In this document: in pieces, positions 58,601-64,000 of the stretch
Numbering within the stretch: position 1 is the stretch's first letter
Layout: the number at the start of each line of letters is the position of its first letter
Assembly: GCA_029706075.1 (NCBI GenBank)
Contig: JAINUG010000015.1
Location: 4,858,154 to 4,922,153, forward strand
Direction of reading: 5' to 3'
Length of the DNA: 64,000 nt
Source: Aldrovandia affinis
Lineage: Eukaryota > Chordata > Actinopteri > Notacanthiformes > Halosauridae
The notes under the pieces: generated by a model
Databases searched by the model: none
What the model was told of the DNA's origin: nothing
The model's input: the letters and a program-made list of their open reading frames with translations, nothing else
Position numbers and translations under genes: made by a program

Positions 58601-61600
58601 TTTTTATAAAGCACAAAGCATCACATTACAATTGCATAAACCAATATGCATTAATGATACTCATGCAATGTGGATATCATGGAGTGTAAACAGAATTTAT
58701 CAGTGTATGGTGTGGAATTATTATTAATAATAAATGTTTTGAAGACTCACCTCTTCAGGGTGCACCTCTCCCTGTAGTCCGGTTTTGTAACTTAGGGACG
58801 TAGCTGTTTAGTATTGCGCTCATGTTTACTTGTTTATGTATTGTATTGGGTTTAGGCATTATTTCGCCAATATTTTCTGCACTGATTGTTTTATTGCTGC
58901 CTTTGAATTGTGGCTACAGATTTACCTACAGGGTCCTAGTTTAACTATGTGGTTGCTCCTAGCACCTGGAATTGTACTTCCCTCTAGGGTGGCTTTCAGC
59001 GAAACTGTTTTTGACTACGGTTAACACTTTGTTGTACGTCGCTCTGGATAAGAGCGTCTGCCAAATTCCTATAATGTAATGTAATGTAAATGTGCCATTG
59101 ATCCTTTCTCATTTCTAATATTAGCATGGATCCTTTTGATAATTACAGTTGATTGTATAAGGAAAATCTAAATAAATAGCCTATCCATGTTAAAGCAACA
59201 TTTTAAAAAATAATAAACATTATGGAGAAAAATGCCCATTGTCTAAAATATTTGGAATATACAGTATGGCCTAATCATTTGATATCACTAAGATTGAGTC
59301 GTTGGGTGTTATTTCAGAATGACCAGTTGAGGAGCAGAATGTCAGTAAAGCAGTGTGGACGGAGGATCCTCAGTTCCAGAAATGGATAGGGGAAGTGAGG
59401 AGATATGCACAGGGCTTATTGCAAGTTCTGTACAGAGACTTCATGTCAGTAACATGGGTGTCTCTGCCCATGCAAAAGGGAAAGGACATTGCAAGACTGC
59501 AGACCAGATAGGAAAGGAGCCGCCTAAAACGCAGTTTATGGCAGAGCAGCCAACCAACACAGTGGAAGCAAGTGGCAGTGTTGCAAAAACTAGTGAAGTC
59601 CAACTATTAATTTAACTCATGCACAGAAACGTCTGACTTTTTCACAAAAATATTTCCTGACAGTGAATTAGCCAGGCATTTTACCTTACTTCCTGCGCTT
59701 TGGTCTAGGCCCATATTTCCACAAACAGCTTATCAAAGGCATTCAGAGGTCAAACTGCTGTGTTCTCTCATTTGATGAGTGCTTGAACAGAGTGACCCAG
59801 ACAGAGCAGATGGATTTGGTGGCTCGATATTGGAGTGAGGAAGAGGGAAGGGTGATGGTTCTTTATTTCAACTCAGAATTTTTGGTCACATGCAAGCAGA
59901 GAAGCTTCAGGAGAAAATGATGGGAAGCATGTCACCACTTGATCCCAAGAAGCTCTTGCAGATCTCAATGGATGGTCCAACAGTGAATTGAAAGTTTTTG
60001 AGGAGGGCAGGAAGACAACAGACCCTGACCACCTAATCTGCTCAACCTGGGTAGCTGTGGCCTGCATGTTGTGCATGGGAGTTTGCAGAAAGGAGAAACA
60101 GATACTGGTTGGAGGATAGGAGACAAACTCAGCACCCTGTGGCAGCTCTTCCTCGATACGCCTGCAAGACGGGAGTATTTTGTAGAGTTGAACCAAACCA
60201 AAACATTTCCTTTGAAGTTCTGCCCACACAGATGGGTTGCAGACTTACCGGTTGCAGAGAGACATCAAGATATGGCCAGCTATACAGCAATACATCGACA
60301 GCCACAAGAATCTACCCAAAAGCTACCCACCTCCATGTCATACTCTTTGGTGAAAGAGGTGGCAACTGACAGACTTTTCACAGCAAAGCTGCAATTCTTT
60401 CTTCTTTTTTTTTTTGCCACCAAGCTGAAACCATTTCTGGAAAAGTTTCAGACGGATGCACCAATGGTATCCTTTCTGGCTCACGAGTAACGAGAGAAGT
60501 CTCAGAAGTCTTGCTTCATCAAGAAAGATATCCTGGATAATGCAAGTACAACTCTGAAATGACTGAAAATCAACCCTATGGATGACACTGCATGTGCCAG
60601 ACTAACACCTTGACATTGGATTTGCAACAAAGCAAGCACCGGAGAAAGCATGTCTGAGTCTTCAGACAAGTGAGCTGAGGGTAAAAGAGTTCGAGAAGGA
60701 GTGTCTCACCTTTTTTGCTGCTACATGCAAGAAGCTTGTTGAAAGAAGCCCTCTCCACTACCCAACTGTCAGACATATGGCTGCCCTTGATCCTACCGTG
60801 ATGGTTGGCAATGACAAAACGGCAACTACAAAGTTTGAGAACCTACTGCAGCTTCTCCTCAATGCACATTGGCACTCTATTGCACATTGTGACAAGTTGC
60901 TTGCTTAGTACAAGCTTTTCCTCTCCCAGGTGAGCCAGAGCCACAAAGCGGAATTGGCCAGTTTTGACCACAAGGTTGAAGGTGTCAGAGTGATGATTTT
61001 CTTGGCATATATGCAGGTGGAAGATCCGAGTTCAAAAACCTCTGAAACCTAGTCAAGAACCTGTTCACACTCTCACATGGACAGGCAGTGGTGGAGAGAG
61101 GGTACTCCGTTAATAAGGACATGTTAGTGGAGAGCCTCAAAGAGAAGACGCTCATTACACTGTGCAGTGTCCAGGATGCTTTGGTGGGAGACAACAAGAT
61201 TGATGTCATCCCAAAGGCTCTTGTCCAGCATGTGAAGGCTGCAAGGATGTGTTACTTTCAGCACTTGGATGAAAAGAAGGTGGAATCAGAAAAGGACCAG
61301 AGAAGAAAAGAGGTTAAATGAAATTGATGAAGTCAAGAGGAAGACGCCGAAGATCTTGCACTACATTGAAAAAATGCAAAAAGAAGCAGATGAAATGGCA
61401 GAAAGGGCTGAAAAGTCACAATTTCACTCTCCTCAGCAAGTCAAACGCATACAGAAAAAGCTGATAAAAAAGAGGTTATTGACCTTGAGACCTGCCTCAG
61501 ATTTAAGAGTCAACATTGTCAAGTAAAAGGATGGGGAAAATTAACTATTTTTTTGAGGCAGAAATAGCCTTTAAATAAAACATTTAACTTGTGTAAAAAA

Positions 61601-63572
61601 GCATTGGCATAGACTTAGTACAATATTTGTTTTGAAAGATTTCTGTTGAAAAGACACAAACCTAGGTTTAACAAAAGGGAATCAGAGAAAATCTGTCCCA
61701 GCTTAATTTACAGTGAACCTGTGTGTGTGCGTGCACGTGTTTGAGAGTATGTGCGTGACACTACGGTTTTACCAGAAAAAAAATGCCCTGGAAAAGTATT
61801 TCTTAAAAAGAGTGGGAACCCTGGTTTGGTTGTGGGATCGTAAAAGGTGTGTGTGTGTGTGTGTCTCTCTGTGTATAGGTGTTTTTCCAGAGACTGGAGG
61901 GTTATCGAGTATGGCATGTGTGAACTGATGGATCTGCTGGCAGAGATTCCTGACACAACAATCACCATAATGCAACAAGACATCGACACGCTCATCTCCA
62001 TTCCCAAGAGAGGTCAGTCCATGGGTCTTTTCGCCTTAAAGGAAATCGCAGGCCTCTCTTGAAGCCCGCTTCTCCTCCTACCGTTGAGACGTGTTGTTTA
62101 CCGATTCCTTCCCACGCAGAGAGAACCCCAGAGGAGATGGAGAGAACCAAGCAGTTTGCCAAAGAGGTCGTGGACCTCCTACGTCACCAGCCCCACTGCC
62201 GAATGTCCTTCAGCAAGTTCATCCCATCCTACCACCACCACTTTGGTCGTCAGTGCAAGCTCACATACTACGGCTTCACTAAGCTAATGGAGCTGTTTGA
62301 GGCCATTCCTGAAGTGCTGCTGGTGGGTGAAACATGGGTCCCCCTCTCTCTTGCTGTGCCCAACGTCTCCGAGCTATGGGTAGACTGCTCTGTCTTAGCG
62401 TGATAGAGATCTTTTTCTATACGTTTATCAGATTATTGAATGCAGGTTACCATGTGCCCAAGGTGCTCAACATTCCTAAATTCTGTGCCCAGGGCCTGTG
62501 GTAACCGGTGTTAATGTAGTGTAATAATTGATCCGATTATGTAATCAGGAGAAGAGATGAAACAAAGAGCAGCACTCCTGTAATGTGTGGGTAGCTGACG
62601 AGGGTTAGCTACCCCTGCTCTACTCAATACTTGTAACGATCTAGCAATGGTGTATTAGAGCCTGTGAGGTCTGCGCGGAGATGTCTAAATGCCATGTGAT
62701 TGTGTGCCAGGTTCTGGAGTGCGGGGAGGAGAAGATCCTGACCCTGACGGAGATGGAGCAGGTGAAAGCGCTGGCGGCGCAGTTTGTGAAGCTGCTGCGC
62801 TCCCAGAAGGACAACAGCCTGCCGATGGGCGAGCTGCTGACCGAGTACAGCAAGACCTTCGGCTACGGGCTGAGGCTGCAGGACTTTGACGTCAGCTCCG
62901 TGCCAACGCTGCTGCAGAAGCTGTGCCACGTCGTCAAGGTACGACCCCTACAAGCGGTACTATGAATCCTAGTTCAAGTACAGTAGGAGTCAGTTGGAGT
63001 CATCTGACAGGAGTGGAATGAGCATATTTGGTTCAACTTTGCATGGGTGGATGGGTGGATGGGAGGATGTTGCGGTGTGCTGTGTAAAAAGCAGCCCAGA
63101 TATCTGTGGATGATCACAGAGCAGAGTGGGGCTGGTCGCATGACATGGAGGATCAGTCACTCAGGAAATCTAGTATTGTCCAAGCTGAAATGATAGAACT
63201 ATCTTGGACCAACCACTGTTTGCAAACTATAATCGTCTGGTATGGTTAGCCATTAGCCATTATTTTTCTCATTGCGTAAAGCCCTTATACAGCTCTGTAG
63301 TGTGACTGGAGTGGTAATAGGGGTCCCTTTGTTTCTAGGTAGTGGAGGGGGAAGAGGGCCGCGAGGTGCAGCTGATCAACAGGAAGTCCCTGCGCTCTCT
63401 GACCACTCAGCTGCTGGCCCTGCTCATGTCCCTGCCAGACGGTATCGACTCGCTCACCGTGGAAGAGCTCAGCCAGCAGTACGAGGCCGCGCACTCTGCC
63501 CCGCTCAACCCCTGCGAGTACGGCTTCGTCTCCCTCGGCGTGCTGCTCAAAAGCTTACCATACCTTGTTGAG
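44603..63572 (+). CDS. marf1: Meiosis regulator and mRNA stability factor 1 (KIAA0430/limkain b1); 3' end outside the window
   Basis: RNA-binding endoribonuclease that in mouse is needed for oocyte meiosis and retrotransposon silencing. The window holds 20 coding exons encoding, in order: an N-terminal Pro/Cys/His-rich segment (start MMEGLGKE at 44603), the NYN ribonuclease domain ([14 protein letters not shown]), RRM1 (LLYVYNLP...), a variable linker, RRM2, and seven LOTUS/OST-HTH domains, the last ending at 63572 SLPYLVE; the eighth and the C-terminus lie beyond. Alignment to the mammalian protein runs throughout. All phases agree except at the join into 53840-54010, where one base appears missing. 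Introns are heavily invaded by transposons. Confidence 0.93.
44832..45042 (-). mobile_element. Full-length tRNA-derived SINE with LINE-type tail
   Basis: Minus-strand copy. It begins at the right with the tRNA-like head (reversed boxes around GGGGATTGAACCTGC and CCATTATACCAC), has the body TTAACTGAAGCAATTCAGG, and ends at the left with CGCTCTGGATAAGAGCG and an ATTAC repeat. The tail equals that of the LINE at 59.0 kb. Confidence 0.85.
45116..45437 (-). mobile_element. tRNA-derived SINE with 16-bp target duplication
   Basis: Same family as 17.1, 19.1, 52.7 and 58.0 kb: TTTCAGATTTTTCCCTG, CTCCCAATTTAGTATCCAAT and CCCTGGGGCAGACAGCCAAA. Flanked by ACCCCCAATACACTTT (left, from 45100) and ACCCCCAGTACACTTT (right, from 45438). 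Confidence 0.85.
46657..48065 (+). other. marf1 intron with a hAT MITE
   Basis: AT-rich intron without coding signs; contains the hAT-like MITE at 47791-47999 near its 3' end. Confidence 0.7.
47791..47999. mobile_element. hAT-like MITE
   Basis: Begins CAGGGGTGTCAAACTCAT and ends ATGAGTTTGATGCTCCTA, imperfect inverted repeats. Imperfect flanking ACTAGAG / ACTGGAG. The interior has GCAAGTTTTTGTTGC and its near-complement CGCAACAAAAACCTGC. Related in termini to the element at 42.1 kb. Confidence 0.75.
48066..49684 (+). CDS. marf1: marf1 NYN ribonuclease exons
   Basis: Exons 48066-48228, 48439-48653, 48862-48979 and 49512-49684 (163, 215, 118, 173 bp; phases agree). They encode MCNGCG, then the NYN/PIN-like nuclease fold: [12 protein letters not shown] (first catalytic Asp), [33 protein letters not shown] (conserved DD) and [19 protein letters not shown] (second catalytic Asp in DVNFA). 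All expected acidic residues are present, so ribonuclease activity is likely. Confidence 0.93.
49050..49470 (+). mobile_element. CR1-like LINE C-terminal fragment
   Basis: One frame reads [18 protein letters not shown] followed by LEKV and [12 protein letters not shown] with small frame breaks. This is the well-known C-terminal block of CR1-type reverse transcriptases. Inside the marf1 intron 48980-49511. Confidence 0.8.
50340..50774 (+). CDS. marf1: marf1 RRM1 exon with GC-rich insertion
   Basis: A 435-bp exon. Its first half encodes RRM1: [27 protein letters not shown], a [17 protein letters not shown] end. The second half is a very GC-rich, low-complexity linker with AAAA, eight consecutive Ser residues and Arg/Pro-rich sequence ([10 protein letters not shown]), quite unlike the mammalian linker. 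It ends VKSLQ, which is conserved. Acceptor ...ttttaccag, donor gtcagc. Confidence 0.92.
51260..52132 (+). CDS. marf1: marf1 inter-RRM linker exons
   Basis: Exons 51260-51411 ([10 protein letters not shown]... ending phase 2) and 51971-52132 ([19 protein letters not shown], then STPSAFSKI and SWSSR). Anchored by the mammalian islands ELCRME, VSYPSAFSKL and SQSWSSR. Donors gtacat and gtgagt. The second exon ends in phase 2, which does not fit the next recognised exon. Confidence 0.85.
51621..51878. mobile_element. Tc1-type MITE, right end truncated
   Basis: Left end CTACCGGTCAAAAGTTTTAG; interior TTTAAGCAGTTCAAGTCCAG; the inverted right arm is cut after AACTGGAAAG. Same family as 52.7 and 56.2 kb. 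Between marf1 exons 51411 and 51971. Confidence 0.75.
52189..52310. mobile_element. hAT terminal fragment
   Basis: CAGGGTTCCCACAGGTCAGG starts 57 bp after the marf1 donor at 52133 and matches the left end of the 57.4 kb hAT element (CAGGGTTCCCACACGTCC). Its right boundary is not defined. Confidence 0.55.
52687..53110. mobile_element. Tc1-type MITE split by a SINE
   Basis: The left part (CACTACCGGTCAAAAGTTTTAG) stops at ATTTTCCATTTT and the MITE resumes at about 53026 with ATTTTCCAATTTTTACTGAA. Between them lies a minus-strand SINE (about 52735-53025) with TTCTCCCAATTTGGTAGCC and GGGCCGGACGGCCAATTGCC. The duplicated ATTTTCCA marks the SINE insertion site. Confidence 0.8.
53180..53375 (-). mobile_element. 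Tc1 transposase fragment
   Basis: A minus-strand frame contains [19 protein letters not shown], the diagnostic Tc1 transposase motif, with LYNETKA upstream. It may belong to the same family as the adjacent MITEs. Confidence 0.8.
53470..53795 (+). mobile_element. LINE reverse-transcriptase C-terminal fragment
   Basis: Frame-broken text resembling LLYGAE, then [19 protein letters not shown], typical of the RT C-terminus of fish non-LTR elements. It ends about 45 bp before the marf1 exon at 53840. Confidence 0.7.
53840..54499 (+). CDS. marf1: marf1 RRM2 exons; first one frame-inconsistent
   Basis: Exon 53840-54010 and exon 54321-54499. The second is clean ([40 protein letters not shown]). The first carries [19 protein letters not shown] in the frame that fits the downstream exon. 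From the upstream exon (phase 2) the acceptor at 53839 gives another frame, reading ...[16 protein letters not shown], whose spacing resembles mammalian ...NRASPLAF...PFANG. The two frames meet around 53895-53930, so one base seems to be missing there, or an exon has been overlooked. Confidence 0.75.
54606..56063 (+). CDS. marf1: marf1 LOTUS domains 1-2
   Basis: Exons 54606-54686, 54920-55156, 55642-55761, 55882-56063; phases agree. LOTUS 1: [20 protein letters not shown] through [14 protein letters not shown]. Conserved linker [24 protein letters not shown] 2: [19 protein letters not shown] through [19 protein letters not shown] domains are winged-helix modules found in germline RNA regulators; in MARF1 they mediate decapping-linked mRNA turnover. 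Confidence 0.92.
55213..55570 (-). mobile_element. L2/CR1-like LINE 3' end (second copy)
   Basis: Parallels 26449-26790: AAGCATTTAGCAGACGCTCT, ATGTGCATTAATACATGGTA, GAGATCAGTGCAGTAATACA and AGTGGTAGTGGAGTCTGAA. In the marf1 intron 55157-55641. Confidence 0.78.
56244..56450. mobile_element. Complete Tc1-type MITE
   Basis: Left TACACTACCGGTCAAAAGTT and right the reverse complement ...AACTTTTGACTGGTAGTGTA; TA at both ends. About 205 bp with an AT-rich centre and no coding sequence. Confidence 0.88.
56594..62012 (+). CDS. marf1: marf1 LOTUS domains 3-4
   Basis: Exons 56594-56814, 57055-57197 and 61879-62012. LOTUS 3: [55 protein letters not shown] 4: [15 protein letters not shown], then across the 4.7 kb intron [19 protein letters not shown] to TLISIPKR. 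The long intron hosts a hAT relic, yet the flanking splice sites (gtaagt and ...gtgtatag) are intact and in phase. Confidence 0.92.
58019..58425 (-). mobile_element. SINE nested in the hAT relic, with 9-bp target duplication
   Basis: Uninterrupted copy of the family: CTCCCAATTTAGTGGCCAAT, GGCAGCGAACTCCGCTTGCT, CCACCCACGTTCTGGAGACA, reversed B box near GGTTTCGAACTG, end GCTATCCGCCGCCC. TGATGCAAT flanks both sides (58010-58018 and 58426-58434). Confidence 0.9.
58738..59095 (+). mobile_element. L2/CR1-like LINE 3' end nested in the hAT relic
   Basis: Starts GAAGACTCACCTCTTCAGGG (reminiscent of the KTHLF end of L2-type RT), then 3'UTR, then TCGCTCTGGATAAGAGCGTC and a TAATG repeat tail. The tail matches that of the SINE at 44.8 kb. 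Confidence 0.75.
62120..63572 (+). CDS. marf1: marf1 LOTUS domains 5-7
   Basis: Exons 62120-62322, 62711-62938 and 63339-63572. LOTUS 5: [35 protein letters not shown], then [16 protein letters not shown] 6: [13 protein letters not shown] to [13 protein letters not shown] 7: [12 protein letters not shown] to [20 protein letters not shown], truncated by the intron at 63573. Donors gtgggt, gtacga and gtgcgt. Confidence 0.92.
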
Positions 63573-64000
63573 GTGCGTGCCCGTCCCACTATGAGCTGCC
63601 CTGAACGCTGTCCTCTCACAATGTAGCCCCTTGAACAGTGCGGTCTCATTTTAAACCGTCGGCCTTGTTGCTGTTGCAAGTGCTGCTAGGGTATTCCACC
63701 TGCACTGCATCCAGAATTCTCAGATGGACATCCGAGAGGACTAGCAGGATTATTGGATTTCTTATCTCTCTGTCTACTAGTGCACATCATCTATTGATTT
63801 CAAATCAATGCAAAGGGATTTTGAATGTACTTCTGTCATCGTTTCCTGTAAATTCTACTGATTCCCAAAGATTCTGTGATGAACATCGTCCAAGCTCTGC
63901 AGTGCTTGAAGAATGAGTGCCATTGTCATTTGTAAGTTTTATATAGAAATATGTGTGACCACAGCTTGCAACTGACTTCTAAAATTTGACCCATTTCTTA
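63573..64000 (+). other. marf1 intron running off the window
   Basis: Donor gtgcgt follows the LOTUS 7 exon. No further exon recognised before the edge; the eighth LOTUS domain and C-terminus must lie downstream. Confidence 0.7.

Larger units (their letters stand above)
57429..61823 (+). mobile_element. Degenerate 4.4 kb hAT-type transposon in a marf1 intron
   Basis: Ends CAGGGTTCCCAC (57429) and GTGGGAACCCTG (to 61823) are perfect 12-bp inverted repeats. From about 59318 to 61525 broken plus-strand frames recall a hAT-like transposase: FQKWIGEV, a zinc-finger-like [69 protein letters not shown] and a lysine-rich coiled C-terminus. Stops at several points make it inactive. A SINE and a LINE tail sit in its 5' half. 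No clean 8-bp target duplication seen. Confidence 0.75.

Noticed and set aside
59355..61526. An independent host gene inside the marf1 intron
   Set aside because: Multiple stops and frameshifts, and enclosed by transposon-type inverted ends; a hAT relic fits better.

Overview
This 64 kb window is nuclear DNA of a ray-finned fish, very probably a teleost. The genes have many small exons with GT..AG introns. The spacers carry teleost-style repeats: tRNA-derived SINEs, L2/CR1-like LINE 3' ends whose tail reads CGCTCTGGATAAGAGCG, Tc1 fragments, hAT MITEs and long CA/GT microsatellites. The species cannot be fixed from this sequence alone.

Three protein genes fill the window. (1) myh11, smooth-muscle myosin heavy chain, plus strand, 51-29429. 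The first coding exon(s), about 115 residues, lie upstream. I place 38 constitutive exons plus one short alternative exon that matches the mammalian SM2 tail exon; joined, they give 1858 codons plus stop with consistent phase throughout. (2) nde1, minus strand, 38633-35299, eight coding exons and 341 codons, encoding a dynein/LIS1 adaptor. (3) marf1 (KIAA0430/limkain b1), plus strand, from 44603 past the right edge. It encodes a NYN RNase domain, two RRMs and at least seven LOTUS domains. myh11 and nde1 converge; nde1 and marf1 are head to head across about 2.8 kb. This is the same gene order as human 16p13.11. The three proteins do not form one pathway; the linkage is ancestral synteny.

Region by region: 1-12.4 kb holds the 5' motor exons of myh11 in large introns; 12.4-18 kb the rest of the motor and the IQ neck; 18.3-27.3 kb the coiled-coil rod; 28.2-29.5 kb the alternative 3' ends; 29.5-35.3 kb a gene-poor convergent spacer with a Tc1/mariner relic; 35.3-40.6 kb nde1; 40.6-43.4 kb the divergent promoter region; 43.4-64 kb marf1, whose introns hold nested transposons, including a 4.4 kb hAT relic.

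Two places do not behave like ordinary conserved exons. The myh11 exon ending near 13636 has no GT donor in the required phase and is followed at once by sequence related to an adjoining TTAA-flanked MITE. The marf1 exon at 53840-54010 cannot be joined to the previous exon in frame and shows what looks like a one-base loss. Both could be assembly errors, heterozygous lesions or real splicing novelties. I found no CRISPR array, operon, rRNA gene or free-standing tRNA gene, and nothing that looks like an undescribed multi-gene system.
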